This document shows positions 26,060 through 35,640 of a stretch of DNA of 64,000 bases, piece by piece. Numbering within the stretch: the first letter of the stretch is position 1; each line of letters opens with the position of its first letter. Source of the DNA: DYRG01 sp041161065 (GTDB lineage: Bacteria > Pseudomonadota > Gammaproteobacteria > Beggiatoales > Beggiatoaceae); assembly GCA_041161065.1 (NCBI GenBank), contig JBEAVE010000020.1, positions 17,447 through 81,446 on the forward strand, read 5' to 3'. The translations under genes and the position numbers were made by a program. The notes under the pieces are model-generated. The model was given only the letters and a program-made list of their open reading frames with translations, was not told the DNA's origin and made no database searches.

Positions 26060-27655
26060 TTATTCTGGGATTAAAAGCGTATTATGGGCTAAAGGCGATT
26101 GAAATGGATAATCTAAGGTGTAATGTAATCCGCGACTTTCTTTGCGTTGTAATGCAGAACGAATAATTAAATCTGCCACATCGACTAAATTACGCAATTC
26201 AATCAAATCATTGGTCACTCTAAAATGGCTGTAATATTCTTGGATTTCCCGTTGCAATAATTCAACCCGATGTTGAGCGCGTTGTAAGCGTTTGGTTGTT
26301 CTGACAATTCCAACATAATCCCACATAAATCTTCTCAACTCGTCCCAATTGTGAGAAACCACCACTTCTTCATCAGAATCAATCACTCGACTTTCGTCCC
26401 AAGCAGGTAATTCGGGGGGGTCTGGAATTTTGCTGAGTTGCTCACGAATCAATTGCCCCGCAGAATGCCCAAATACTAAACATTCTAATAAGGAATTGCT
26501 CGCCATTCGATTTGCACCGTGTAATCCCGTGAAAGCCACTTCTCCAATTGCAAATAAACCTTCAATATCGGTTTGTCCGTGCAAATCGGTGACAACGCCG
26601 CCGCAAGTATAATGTGCAGCGGGCACGACGGGAATGGGTTGTTTGGTCATATCAACCCCCCATTTCAAACACTCTGCATAAATGTTGGGGAAATGCGATG
26701 TAATAAAGTCGGCGGGTTTGTGAGAAATGTCTAAATAAACGCAATCTGCCCCTAATCTTTTCATTTCATGATCGATGGCGCGTGCAACAATATCTCTTGG
26801 AGCAAGTTCCTCTCGCACATCAAAGCGTTTCATAAAACGAGAACCATCAGGAAGCAATAATGTTCCTCCCTCGCCGCGCACCGCTTCAGAAATCAAAAAG
26901 GATTTCGCTTGCGGGTGATACAAACAGGTCGGGTGAAATTGAATAAACTCCATATTTCCAACCCGACAACCCGCGCGCCACGCCATTGCAATGCCATCGC
27001 CCGTTGCAACATCGGGATTGCTGGTGTACAAATAAACTTTTCCCGCGCCACCCGTTGCTAAAATGACAAATTTCGCCGCAAAGACTTTGATTTTGTGATC
27101 ATTTTTATCTAAAACGTACAAACCCAAACAACGTCGATTGCCGAGCAAATTGAGTTTTTGACCGGTAATTAAGTCGATGCCAATGTGGTTTTCAAAGAGT
27201 TGAATATGTTGATGTTTTTTAACGTGATCGGCTAAAGTATTTCCAATTGCGCTGCCGGTTGCGTCTTCGGCATGAATGACGCGGCGGTGGCTGTGTCCGC
27301 CTTCGCGGGTGAGGTGATAACTGCGTTTGCCTTCAGAATCAACCTCTTGCGTAAAAGGCACGCCCTGTTCAATGAGGGATTGAATGCGCTCAGGACCTTG
27401 AGAAACCGTAAAATTGACCGCATCTTTATCGCACAAGCCCGCGCCGGCAATTAAAGTATCTTGAATGTGCGCGTCAAACGAATCGTGTTGATCTAAAACC
27501 GCCGACACGCCCCCTTGTGCGTAGTTGGTTGAACCAGCATTGATGCTGGCTTTAGAAAGCACCGCAACCTTTGCAATATCAGCCACTTCCAACGCTAAAC
27601 TTAAACCCGCCGCGCCGCTTCCAATAATCAATACATCAAAGTTAAATTGGTTCAT
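26060..27655 (-). CDS. nadB: L-aspartate oxidase
   Basis: A 531-residue flavoprotein, usual length for NadB. FAD-binding GSGAAGLSLA is near the N-terminus. The NadB/SdhA region includes GSTNYAQGGVSA, and the substrate loop holds EFIQFHPT and the active-site Arg segment EAVRGEGG. Catalytic GLHGANRMASNSLLE follows. It oxidises L-aspartate to iminoaspartate, the first step of NAD synthesis, using fumarate or O2. nadA and nadC are not adjacent. A divergent degP-type gene lies upstream. Confidence 0.93.
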   Translation of the reverse strand: MNQFNFDVLIIGSGAAGLSLALEVADIAKVAVLSKASINAGSTNYAQGGVSAVLDQHDSFDAHIQDTLIAGAGLCDKDAVNFTVSQGPERIQSLIEQGVPFTQEVDSEGKRSYHLTREGGHSHRRVIHAEDATGSAIGNTLADHVKKHQHIQLFENHIGIDLITGQKLNLLGNRRCLGLYVLDKNDHKIKVFAAKFVILATGGAGKVYLYTSNPDVATGDGIAMAWRAGCRVGNMEFIQFHPTCLYHPQAKSFLISEAVRGEGGTLLLPDGSRFMKRFDVREELAPRDIVARAIDHEMKRLGADCVYLDISHKPADFITSHFPNIYAECLKWGVDMTKQPIPVVPAAHYTCGGVVTDLHGQTDIEGLFAIGEVAFTGLHGANRMASNSLLECLVFGHSAGQLIREQLSKIPDPPELPAWDESRVIDSDEEVVVSHNWDELRRFMWDYVGIVRTTKRLQRAQHRVELLQREIQEYYSHFRVTNDLIELRNLVDVADLIIRSALQRKESRGLHYTLDYPFQSPLAHNTLLIPE

Positions 27656-27856
27656 GGTTGTTTTCCCAACTGAGCATAGAAAAAAAGTTTATTGTAGCAA
27701 TTTCTTCGTTTGAAAATGGGTGGGTTTAAAGCGGCAGGGCTTGAGAAACCGCAAAAAGACAATATCTTTCAAGCCATCTGCGCAAGGCATCAAAGCGTGC
27801 CTTCGAGATCGATGTTATCATTCACCCTTTATTTATATGGAAAACAAGGAGTAATT

Positions 27857-29371
27857 ATGCGAAAACTTTTTTGGTTATTAAGCATCGTAACCATTTGGTC
27901 GAGCAGCGCGTGTGCCAATCCTCCCGCGCGGGAACTGCCTGATTTTACAGCGTTAGTTGAGCAAAATAGTGCCGCCGTTGTCAATATCAGCACCACAACG
28001 TCCAATAAACCCGCCGCCGACAATAAAAAAGACAAAGACAAAAGCGATTCGAAACGTCCACGTCCTTCCCCAAAAGATTTCGGGATTCCTGAAAATAGCC
28101 CGTTTTTTGATTTCTTCCGCCGCTTCATGGACGAAGGCGATGACAACAGCGATCACGGCGAAATTCCCATGCCTTCTCCCCGTCGCAAAGGCGCGTCTTT
28201 GGGCTCTGGATTCATCATGTCCTCCGACGGTTATATCGTGACAAATCATCATGTTGTCGATAATGGCGATAAAATTATCGTTAAATTGAGCGACCGCCGC
28301 GAATTAGAAGCCAAACTGATCGGCAGCGACGAACGCAGCGATTTAGCGTTGTTAAAAATTGAAGCCACCGATTTACCCACCGTGAAATTCGGTTCATCTC
28401 AAAAATTGAAAGTCGGCGAATGGGTGTTGGCGATCGGCTCACCGTTTGGCTTTGATCATTCCGTCACCGCCGGCATCGTCAGCGCGAAAGGGCGCAGTCT
28501 TCCCGAAGGCAACAACAATTACATTCCGTTCATTCAAACCGATGTCGCGATTAACCCCGGCAATTCAGGCGGTCCGTTGTTCAATTTACAAGGCGAAGTG
28601 GTCGGCGTAAATGCGCAAATTTACAGCAGAACCGGCGGATTTATGGGCTTATCGTTCACAATTCCCATCGACATCGCGGTCAATGTGTTAAAACAACTCA
28701 AAGACAAAGGCAAAGTCTCGCGCGGTTGGTTAGGCGTGTTAATTCAAGATGTTACCCGTGATTTGGCGATTTCATTCGGTATGCCCAAACCTTACGGCGC
28801 GTTGATTTCAAAAATTATGGACGGTCCCGCGAAACAAGCAGGGTTTGAAGTTGGCGATATTATCTTACAATTCAACGGGATAGATGTAGTTTATTCGCAT
28901 GATTTGCCGCCAATTGTGGGTTTAACCGAAGTCGGCACAACTGTTCCCGTCAAAGTTATTCGTCAAGGCAAAGAAATCACCTTGCAAGTCACCACCGCTG
29001 AATTACCCCCCGACAGCAAACTCGACAGCATGAACGGCTTGTCAAGTGGCAAAGCGGGCGGCGAAAAAGACAAACGGTTGGGATTATCGATTGCCGATTT
29101 GACCGACGACGAACGCAAAAAACTCGAATTGCCGGAAGGCGGCGTGATCGTTCGCAAAATCGATGCAAATAGCCCCGCCGAAGAAACCGGTTTGCGCAAC
29201 GGCGACGTGATTTCTCAATTTAACCGCGTCAAAGTTGAAAATGCTAAACAATTCAAAGAATTGACCGACAATTTACAAGAAGGTCAAACCGTTCCGTTGT
29301 TAGTACAACGTCAAGGATCGGCGTTATTCTTAGCGATTAAAGTCCCTAAGACTAAAAAAGAAAACAACTAA
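27857..29371 (+). CDS. degP: DegP/DegQ-type periplasmic serine protease
   Basis: A 504-residue HtrA-family protease with a signal peptide (cut near ACA-NPP). The catalytic triad is His in TNHHVVD, Asp in SDLALLK and Ser in NPGNSGGPL. Two PDZ domains follow (about residues 290-380 and 410-500). It degrades or refolds envelope proteins; MucD-like regulation of sigma-E is a family option. A charged, Lys/Asp-rich linker lies between the signal and the protease domain. AAGGAG precedes the ATG at 27857, so the long upstream frame from 27710 is not used. A terminator follows. Confidence 0.9.
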   Translation: MRKLFWLLSIVTIWSSSACANPPARELPDFTALVEQNSAAVVNISTTTSNKPAADNKKDKDKSDSKRPRPSPKDFGIPENSPFFDFFRRFMDEGDDNSDHGEIPMPSPRRKGASLGSGFIMSSDGYIVTNHHVVDNGDKIIVKLSDRRELEAKLIGSDERSDLALLKIEATDLPTVKFGSSQKLKVGEWVLAIGSPFGFDHSVTAGIVSAKGRSLPEGNNNYIPFIQTDVAINPGNSGGPLFNLQGEVVGVNAQIYSRTGGFMGLSFTIPIDIAVNVLKQLKDKGKVSRGWLGVLIQDVTRDLAISFGMPKPYGALISKIMDGPAKQAGFEVGDIILQFNGIDVVYSHDLPPIVGLTEVGTTVPVKVIRQGKEITLQVTTAELPPDSKLDSMNGLSSGKAGGEKDKRLGLSIADLTDDERKKLELPEGGVIVRKIDANSPAEETGLRNGDVISQFNRVKVENAKQFKELTDNLQEGQTVPLLVQRQGSALFLAIKVPKTKKENN

Positions 29372-29385
29372 TCCACCACAACCAT

Positions 29386-29416
29386 AAAAAGGGAGCATTT
29401 GCTCCTTTTTTATTTT
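29386..29416 (+). terminator. Intrinsic terminator of the degP-type gene
   Basis: GGAGCA (29392-29397) pairs with TGCTCC (29400-29405), flanked by A5 and followed by a T-tract. The loop is only 2-3 bases (AAAAAGGGAGCA/TGCTCCTTTTTT). Confidence 0.8.
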
Positions 29417-29446
29417 TAACTTTCTCTAATTAGACAGGAGAAAATC

Positions 29447-29623
29447 ATGCTGTATTTAAGTGAACTACTCATCAAACATCATGAATTGAAATCGTTTGAA
29501 GAGCTGGTTAAGTTGCTCAAAGAAATTAAGAAGAACGAGCGGTTTTTCAGAATGGACGTGAAACCCCCTTTTGCGGATACCCCCGATAATTGGGAAGACC
29601 GTTTAGAAGCGGCTTTTTATTAA
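29447..29623 (+). CDS. Small conserved-looking protein, first gene of the Cas6-like operon
   Basis: A 58-residue protein beginning MLYLSELLIKHHEL and ending with DRLEAAFY. It is helical and charged with no signal peptide or Cys. ACAGGAG lies 7 bases before the ATG, a strong site. The gene at 29634 starts 10 bases after the stop, so they are one operon. No family is recognised. Too short for most ORF cut-offs and easily missed. Its role should be read with the Cas6-like gene downstream. Confidence 0.65.
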   Translation: MLYLSELLIKHHELKSFEELVKLLKEIKKNERFFRMDVKPPFADTPDNWEDRLEAAFY

Positions 29624-29633
29624 GGAGAAGAAA

Positions 29634-30308
29634 ATGTCTTTTCAAGATTTCAAAAATGCTGACGAATCAAAGGATATGGATTGGTTAAGCCGCTTAGAAT
29701 TGCTCACTGCGCGATTACAAACCTTATCTCCAAACTTAAATGTCGAACGGGCTTATTTGTTATTGGAAATGGGGCAGGCTGAATTAGAATTAGAACACCC
29801 TGAAGCCGCGTGGGAAAATGCCGAAAGTGCGTTTGTTTTATTTCTCAAAGTCGAAGATTGGGAAGGCGCAGCACAAGCCTGTGATGTTATGTATAACACT
29901 CATCAAGAAAATGCTCTAATTGCCTTAGCAAATGGGATTTGGTTGGGCGTTACTTTTCCTATCGATCCAGAAATCACTGCGGTGTTATTAGAACATTTGG
30001 TCGATGAAACCACGCAAAACGCCGATGGGGCTGCAATCGCCGCCGCAACTGCTTGTTATATCATTGATTTGCGCGTCACCGATGAGAAAAAACATCAAGC
30101 ATTACGTTTCTTCGCCGACCAATTATTGGGCAGAGTTGCAATGCGTCACAGCCGTATTGAAGATCAAACAACTTTTCAAGCATGGGTTAAACAACTTGAA
30201 TTAGATGATCCGAGCAAGTTTCTCCCCCGTTTGGCGCAAATTTTAGAAATCATCTGTCAAAACAACTGGTGGTTTGATCGACAAGCCTTGCGCGAACGGT
30301 TACCTTAG
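29634..30308 (+). CDS. Helical (TPR-like) protein, second gene of the Cas6-like operon
   Basis: A 224-residue all-helical protein. The region ERAYLLLEMGQAELE and AWENAESAFVLFLKVEDWEGAAQACDVMY reads like TPR-type helix pairs. There is no signal peptide or catalytic motif. AAGGAG precedes the ATG. It is followed within 12 bases by the Cas6-like gene and preceded by the 58-residue gene. A scaffold or adaptor role for the Cas6-like protein is inference only. Confidence 0.6.
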   Translation: MSFQDFKNADESKDMDWLSRLELLTARLQTLSPNLNVERAYLLLEMGQAELELEHPEAAWENAESAFVLFLKVEDWEGAAQACDVMYNTHQENALIALANGIWLGVTFPIDPEITAVLLEHLVDETTQNADGAAIAAATACYIIDLRVTDEKKHQALRFFADQLLGRVAMRHSRIEDQTTFQAWVKQLELDDPSKFLPRLAQILEIICQNNWWFDRQALRERLP

Positions 30309-30319
30309 AGGAATTGAGC

Positions 30320-31000
30320 ATGTGGGAAGAGGAAGAAGAAACGTTTTTACCTTCGAGCAATGATTTGGTGGAATTAATCTTTAATTTAGATTGCAAAACC
30401 TTACCTTTAGATCATGCTTGGTTGTTATCTCAGGCTATTTCAACAGCGTTACCTTTTTTTAATCAATTAGAAAACGCAGGATTGCATTTGATTCATGTTG
30501 CGGAATCAGGTAATGGCTGGCAACGTCCAGAAAACTTTTTGTATTTGTCAAAACGCACTAAATTACAACTAAGAATCCCCTTAGAATATGTTTCTCAAGC
30601 ACAGCTTTTATGTGGCGCGCAATTCAATATCGACGGGCATTTCATGACGGTTAAAGAAAGTCATACAAAACCGCTTTTACCATCGCCTGTGTTGTTTGCA
30701 CGTTATGTTTTAGCTGATAGCGAACAAAGTGAAGAACTTTTTATAGAAACTGCATTACAACAAATTCGAAAAATGGGTATTCAATGCCGTAAAATGTTAG
30801 CAGGTTTAAGTCACACTTTTCAAACCCCCAATGGCGAGTTATTTACACGTAGTTTAATGTTAGCAGATTTAAGCCCAGAAGATTCTTTATTGTTACAAAA
30901 CAAAGGATTAGGCGAAGGTAGAACGATGGGATTGGGTTTATTTGTGCCGCACAAAAATATCAAAGCGGTTGGACAAACAACTGAAAAGAAAATGCAATAA
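30320..31000 (+). CDS. Stand-alone Cas6/Cmx6-like RNA endonuclease-fold protein
   Basis: This 226-residue protein resembles the type I-MYXAN Cas6/Cmx6 family. Landmarks are LPLDHAWLL (His32), RTKLQLRIP near residue 79, ARYVLAD near 127, and the C-terminal Gly-rich loop GLGEGRTMGLGLFVP at residues 196-210. That loop matches the RAMP G-x-G...G-x-G signature and the family's GLG..R..G.G.FVP ending. Cas6 cuts CRISPR precursor RNA at repeat stems. No other cas gene or array is in the window, so this is a solo copy. ATG at 30320 follows AGAGGAA; a TTG at 30314 is less likely. Enzymatic activity here is not established. Confidence 0.6.
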   Translation: MWEEEEETFLPSSNDLVELIFNLDCKTLPLDHAWLLSQAISTALPFFNQLENAGLHLIHVAESGNGWQRPENFLYLSKRTKLQLRIPLEYVSQAQLLCGAQFNIDGHFMTVKESHTKPLLPSPVLFARYVLADSEQSEELFIETALQQIRKMGIQCRKMLAGLSHTFQTPNGELFTRSLMLADLSPEDSLLLQNKGLGEGRTMGLGLFVPHKNIKAVGQTTEKKMQ

Positions 31001-31023
31001 CTCGTGCTATTGCATTCTGTGAA

Positions 31024-31974
31024 TTAGCAGGGTTTTAAACCTAAGCGTTTTAAGAGTTGTTGATCGTGAAGTGTATCGGTATTATCTGCGGTGAGGAGTT
31101 TCTCCCCATAAAAGATCGAATTTGCACCCGCTAAAAAGCATAAAGCCTGTAATTCATCGTTCATTTCTGCGCGCCCCGCTGACAAACGCACTCTCGATGC
31201 GGGCATCATAATTCTAGCAATGGCAATCGCTTTAACCATTTCAAATGAATCGAGGGCTTCTGCGTTCTCTAAAGGAGTGCCTTCAATTCTAATCAATTGA
31301 TTGATAGGAACAGAGTCGGGGTGTTGAGGTAAATTTGCCAATGTCATTAGTAAAGTTGCTCGATCTTCGATGGTTTCTCCCATGCCTAAAATACCGCCAC
31401 AACAAACTTTCAAATGGGCTTTTCTGACGTTTTCTAAAGTGGTTAATCGTTCTTGATAATCGCGGGTAGAAATGATTTGTGCGTAGAAACGTTCTGAAGT
31501 ATCTAAATTGTGGTTGTAATAATCTAATCCAGCGGATTTCAATTGTATGGCTTGTTGCTCTGATAACATACCTAATGTCATGCAACATTCCATCTCTAAT
31601 GTTTTAATACCTTTAATGATTTCTAGTAATTGAGGAAAATCGTTATTGTTGGGTTGTCGCCACGCCGCGCCCATACAAAAACGGGTTGCGCCTTGTTGTT
31701 TGGCTTGAACGGCGGCATCGATAACCTCTTGAACAGGCAACAGTTTTTCCGTCACCAATCCCGTATCATAATGCGCACTTTGCGGACAATACGCACAGTC
31801 TTCGGGGCATTTTCCCGTTTTAATATTTAACAAGGTACTTAATTGCACTTCCTGCGGATTAAAATAATGTCTATGAACGGTTTGCGCTTTAAAAATCAAG
31901 TCGTTAAGCGGGGTTTCAAATAAAGCTAAAACGTCAGATAATTGCCAATTATGGCGAATGTCGGGGGTTTCCAT
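31024..31974 (-). CDS. bioB: Biotin synthase
   Basis: A 316-residue radical-SAM enzyme. The cluster motif CPEDCAYC holds the three Cys for the [4Fe-4S]-SAM site, followed by PQS as in all BioB. NLDTSERFY, GMGET and the RMMPASRVRLSAGR region are present. It inserts sulfur into dethiobiotin. An ATG at 31974 is chosen over a TTG at 31989. The retropepsin-like gene is 21 bases upstream in the same direction. No other bio genes are near. Confidence 0.93.
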   Translation of the reverse strand: METPDIRHNWQLSDVLALFETPLNDLIFKAQTVHRHYFNPQEVQLSTLLNIKTGKCPEDCAYCPQSAHYDTGLVTEKLLPVQEVIDAAVQAKQQGATRFCMGAAWRQPNNNDFPQLLEIIKGIKTLEMECCMTLGMLSEQQAIQLKSAGLDYYNHNLDTSERFYAQIISTRDYQERLTTLENVRKAHLKVCCGGILGMGETIEDRATLLMTLANLPQHPDSVPINQLIRIEGTPLENAEALDSFEMVKAIAIARIMMPASRVRLSAGRAEMNDELQALCFLAGANSIFYGEKLLTADNTDTLHDQQLLKRLGLKPC

Positions 31975-31994
31975 TTCAACTGTTTCCAAATAAA

Positions 31995-32498
31995 TTATGG
32001 GTTTTGCGGGGTTTTAAGCGTGAGTTGGTTGTTTTGTTGAGAGAAAGAAAGATGTTTTAAGAAACTCATGCCTAATAAGATTTCATCACCGTCCATGGTT
32101 GGGCTAATGTGTCCGCCGACATTTTGTAAAGTAATATCGCCTAATGTAACGGTTTCTAGTCGGGTTAAATAGGCTTTTGCCAACCCATTTGCAGTGCTCA
32201 CAGTGACTTCTAAATTTTCTTCTAAATTTAATTGCTTAGCAATCTTTTGTGGAACAACCACGCTGGTTGCACCCGTATCGACAAAAAAGGTCACGGGCTG
32301 TCCATTTATTTGACCATTTGCGACGTAATGTCCTTGAGGGTTTCGTTGAAGAATAACGGTTTGTGAACCATTTGAAATAATATGTGAATTGGGGTTATTG
32401 CGCCGTTCGAGAACGCCATTGAAAAACCATGTAAGAATGATTAGCGCACCAATCCACGCGGCGGTGATCATGCCTTTGCCAAGTTGTTGAAAATCCAT
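31995..32498 (-). CDS. Retropepsin-like aspartic protease (TIGR02281 family)
   Basis: A 167-residue protein with one N-terminal membrane anchor (about residues 9-27) and a single retropepsin-like domain. The active-site motif is FFVDTGATSVVVP, with Asp-Thr-Gly. The end has LLGMSFL, the usual flap-side element. The TIGR02281 family of bacterial clan AA proteases is thought to act in the periplasm as dimers. It precedes bioB and follows the histidine kinase gene, 9 bases after its stop. Substrate unknown. Confidence 0.8.
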   Translation of the reverse strand: MDFQQLGKGMITAAWIGALIILTWFFNGVLERRNNPNSHIISNGSQTVILQRNPQGHYVANGQINGQPVTFFVDTGATSVVVPQKIAKQLNLEENLEVTVSTANGLAKAYLTRLETVTLGDITLQNVGGHISPTMDGDEILLGMSFLKHLSFSQQNNQLTLKTPQNP

Positions 32499-32507
32499 AA
32501 AAAACCT

Positions 32508-34769
32508 TTAATGTGAAGAACTCACGTCGGCGGGTAATTGCATGATGAAGGTCGTGCCCTCGTTGGGGTGACTTTCCACGTCAAACGTGCCGCCCATCAA
32601 ACGACAAAACTGCATGGTGAGCGTCAAACCGACCTTCTGAGTATAAACCTGTCCGGCGGGGTCTTTCAAATCCGCGAAAAACAGGCGCAATTGTTGAACC
32701 TGTTCTGCGGTCATGCCAATGCCCTCGTCGCTGACTTGCAAAACAATCCAATCGCCATGCGGACGTTTGTGGCGGCGCGCCAATAATGTGATAACCCCTT
32801 GTTTTGAAAAGCGTCCGGCATTACTGAGCAAAATCATCAAGATTTGACGAATTTTTGCCAAATCCGCCGTCATCGTACCTAATGCGCCTTCTAAATTCAA
32901 TTTCAAAATATTTTCTTGTTGTTCAATTAACGGTTGCACGGTATTTGAAATATCCTGCAAAACAGGGACTAAATCAAACGTTTCTAAGTACAAATCCATA
33001 CGGTTTGATTCAATTTTCGACAAATCAAATAAGTTGCTAATCAAATCCAACATATGGAAACTTGCACCATGAATTTTCTGTAAATCCGGAGCTAATTCCA
33101 AATAACCAAATTCATCTGCATCTTCTTGCAAAATTTCAGTATAACCAATAATCGCGTTCATAGGTGTACGCAATTCGTGACTCATGTTTGCTAGAAACCG
33201 ATTACGGGTTTGATTTGCAACATCGGCTTGCTGACGATAATTCTCCGCATTGATTTTAGACTTTTGAGCAAATGCTCTCAATTTTTGCGTTTCTAATTTG
33301 ATCTGTTGCACATATTTATCATATTTCTGTGATAAGGTTTTGTAATGGTGTAAAGCCGTTTCTGTTTCTTTCAAACGTTCTTTCATTTTATTTAGCGTTG
33401 AAAATTGAACAGTTTTTTCATGTTGGCACTGTTTTAATTCGGCGACGCAACCCTCTTTACGAAAGGTCATTTCTTTGACCTGAATTAACTGCAATGCTAA
33501 CATTTGATGTAATTGTTCTGCCATCGTTCTGATTTCTAAAACTCCTTGATCAGAAAATTCCCATATCCATTCGCCCGATTCTGTTTGAAGTGGTCCATTT
33601 GTAAGTGTTTGTGACAAATCTTGAAGCGGTTTCTCAATCTGCCAATACATTGTAGCAATTAAAACACTTCCTAAAACAAAAATGACAATCACCCACCCAA
33701 AATATTGAGGGTTATTTTCTGAAAGTAATTCAGACTCTTGCTGAAAAATAATGAGCGTTAAAGCGGTGTTTTTAAGTGGTCTTGAAATCAAAACATAACG
33801 TTTTCCATCGTCCCCGTAAAAAGCAGAATGTGTTGCCATTTTTTTTATGATTTCTCGCCAAACGGTTTGTTGCTGGCTACTAAAGACAGTGTATTGCATT
33901 TTATTTCGCTGACCTAATAGATTTTTTGCAAGAATTTCTTCGGCATTGTTTTCATTTGATGTTTCAGTTAATAATAATCCCGTATTTGAATCCAGCAACA
34001 ACATTCCTCCCGTATTTCCTATCGCTTGTTTTTGAATATCAGCTAATAAATTATCCACTAAAATATCTGCCCCGACAACTCCTTGAAATTGCCCAGTTGC
34101 ACTAAAAAAACCTTGAGAAACAGTCATGATTAATTCTCGAAGATAATTTTTATCATAATAGAAAGGACTAAATTGGATTTTTTCGTTTTCTTTATTAAGA
34201 TGAAAACGTACTTCTCGTTCATTGGTTAAATAATTGCCGTCGAACCAAGATTTATAATGGAATTTCTTTGCTTCAATTTGACGATTGCGGGGTGCATCTT
34301 TGAATAAGATGTTGAGTACGGCATTTTTCTCAAAATATTGCTTTGCTGATGCTTTATCTAATGCCATATAAAAACTCATGACATAACCCGATTGACGTAA
34401 ATTATCGGTCATCCAATTTTGTAATAGAGTATTTCTTATCTCTGGATTAGGTGCTTTTTCCATAATCCATTGTACTGCAGATTTCAAGCGTTCTACGCCC
34501 CGTTGCGCTTGGAGAAACTCGTCATTAAGTTTCTGTGCTTGCGTATTTGCAATACTTTCTAAGTGTTGCAAGGCGTGTTTTTCTATCGTTTGATCATAAG
34601 ACCATTGCATGGTCATCGACAAAAGTAATTGTGCAAGCAACAAAGTACCCATACAAACGAGTAATAGTTTGATGGATAAAGTTTTTTTAGATAATTGCTT
34701 AGAAATATTGGTGAATAAATCTATACTTTGAGAAAAGTATTTTTTCCAAGCAACATTGGGTTTGGGCAT
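32508..34769 (-). CDS. Cache-type sensor histidine kinase
   Basis: A 753-residue membrane kinase. One membrane segment lies at about 30-52, a periplasmic double-Cache-like sensor follows to about 355, then a second segment and a long coiled coil (about 430-520). The HisKA H-box is NMSHELRTPMNAIIGY near residue 540. The ATPase domain has LLSNAGRFS (N-box) and VSDEGIGMT (G1). The G2 box, usually GLGL, reads VGLTLTM, so it is degenerate. No response regulator is adjacent. The signal and target are unknown. Confidence 0.85.
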   Translation of the reverse strand: MPKPNVAWKKYFSQSIDLFTNISKQLSKKTLSIKLLLVCMGTLLLAQLLLSMTMQWSYDQTIEKHALQHLESIANTQAQKLNDEFLQAQRGVERLKSAVQWIMEKAPNPEIRNTLLQNWMTDNLRQSGYVMSFYMALDKASAKQYFEKNAVLNILFKDAPRNRQIEAKKFHYKSWFDGNYLTNEREVRFHLNKENEKIQFSPFYYDKNYLRELIMTVSQGFFSATGQFQGVVGADILVDNLLADIQKQAIGNTGGMLLLDSNTGLLLTETSNENNAEEILAKNLLGQRNKMQYTVFSSQQQTVWREIIKKMATHSAFYGDDGKRYVLISRPLKNTALTLIIFQQESELLSENNPQYFGWVIVIFVLGSVLIATMYWQIEKPLQDLSQTLTNGPLQTESGEWIWEFSDQGVLEIRTMAEQLHQMLALQLIQVKEMTFRKEGCVAELKQCQHEKTVQFSTLNKMKERLKETETALHHYKTLSQKYDKYVQQIKLETQKLRAFAQKSKINAENYRQQADVANQTRNRFLANMSHELRTPMNAIIGYTEILQEDADEFGYLELAPDLQKIHGASFHMLDLISNLFDLSKIESNRMDLYLETFDLVPVLQDISNTVQPLIEQQENILKLNLEGALGTMTADLAKIRQILMILLSNAGRFSKQGVITLLARRHKRPHGDWIVLQVSDEGIGMTAEQVQQLRLFFADLKDPAGQVYTQKVGLTLTMQFCRLMGGTFDVESHPNEGTTFIMQLPADVSSSH

Positions 34770-35082
34770 AACATTCTCCCACCGTTATTTTGGTTTGGTG
34801 ACTATTTTAGGGGTGTTGCAGCATGGTTTATGCCAACTGTTCAGCGCTAAAAACGAGGCAATGGTGGATTATAATAGCGGTTTGAGTGGAATTTTGAGCA
34901 TTTTTTAATCTTTCACGCGGTTTGTAACGGGCAAAATGGATTTTGTTCTCATGGAATCTATTTATTATCTGATTGAAAATACACAAAAAAAGTTAAACTC
35001 GTGCATGGGGTGGTTTGTTTTTTGTTTTCGATGAGTTTTCTCTTAAATTTTTCAGTATCTTAGAAGAGAAATCAAAAGGAAA
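34770..35082. other. 313-base intergenic stretch without recognised feature
   Basis: This AT-rich gap lies upstream of the kinase gene at 34769 and downstream of the minus-strand tsaC gene. I see no ORF with a ribosome site, no RNA gene and no strong hairpin with T-tract. It probably holds the kinase promoter. Confidence 0.4.
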
Positions 35083-35640
35083 TTACGCGGGGCGGAGGAT
35101 TTGTTGAGAAAAGGGATCGCGGATTTCACTGGGCAAAAGAAAACCATCGGTTTCTCCGCTTAAAATCAAGTCCAAGTTATTTTTGAAGTAAGTTTTTACT
35201 TTTAAAACATTTCTAGCGGGAGAAAAAGTGGCGGGATTTGCGCTGGTTGAAACAATTGCGCCGCCAAATTCTTGACATAATTCAATGGTTTGTCGATGTT
35301 TTGTGAGGCGAACGGCTAACGTTGAATGAAGACCGCGCAAATAAGCGGGCGTGGTTTTTCGGGCGGGTAATAACCAAGTGATCGGTTTCGTTTGATGATT
35401 AAAGAGTTGATTTTGAAGGTTTTTTTCTAAAGGTTCGACAAAATCTTCCAATTGTGAAAAATCCGCTGCGATTAAAATTAAGCCTTTTTGCCAAACCCGT
35501 TGTTTTAATTGCAATATTTTTTCGACGGCGTGACGATTTTGTGGATCACAGCCCAGTCCGAACACGGATTCGGTCGGATAGGCAATGACTCCGCCTTGAC
35601 GCAAGATTCGGGCGGCTTGGCGGATTCTAAATGTGCTCAC
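35083..35640 (-). CDS. tsaC: TsaC/YrdC-like threonylcarbamoyl-AMP synthase
   Basis: A 185-residue YrdC-domain protein. GGVIAYPTESVFGLGCDP near residue 16 and STSAN near residue 130 are typical. It makes threonylcarbamoyl-AMP from Thr, bicarbonate and ATP for the t6A37 modification of ANN-decoding tRNAs. The stop/start overlap with purE (4 bases, ATGA) shows coupling. Length matches the short TsaC class rather than Sua5. Confidence 0.88.
   Translation of the reverse strand: MSTFRIRQAARILRQGGVIAYPTESVFGLGCDPQNRHAVEKILQLKQRVWQKGLILIAADFSQLEDFVEPLEKNLQNQLFNHQTKPITWLLPARKTTPAYLRGLHSTLAVRLTKHRQTIELCQEFGGAIVSTSANPATFSPARNVLKVKTYFKNNLDLILSGETDGFLLPSEIRDPFSQQILRPA

Noticed and set aside
27710..27856. 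N-terminal extension of the degP-type gene
   Set aside because: The ATG at 27857 has AAGGAG and begins a proper signal peptide; the extension would bury it.
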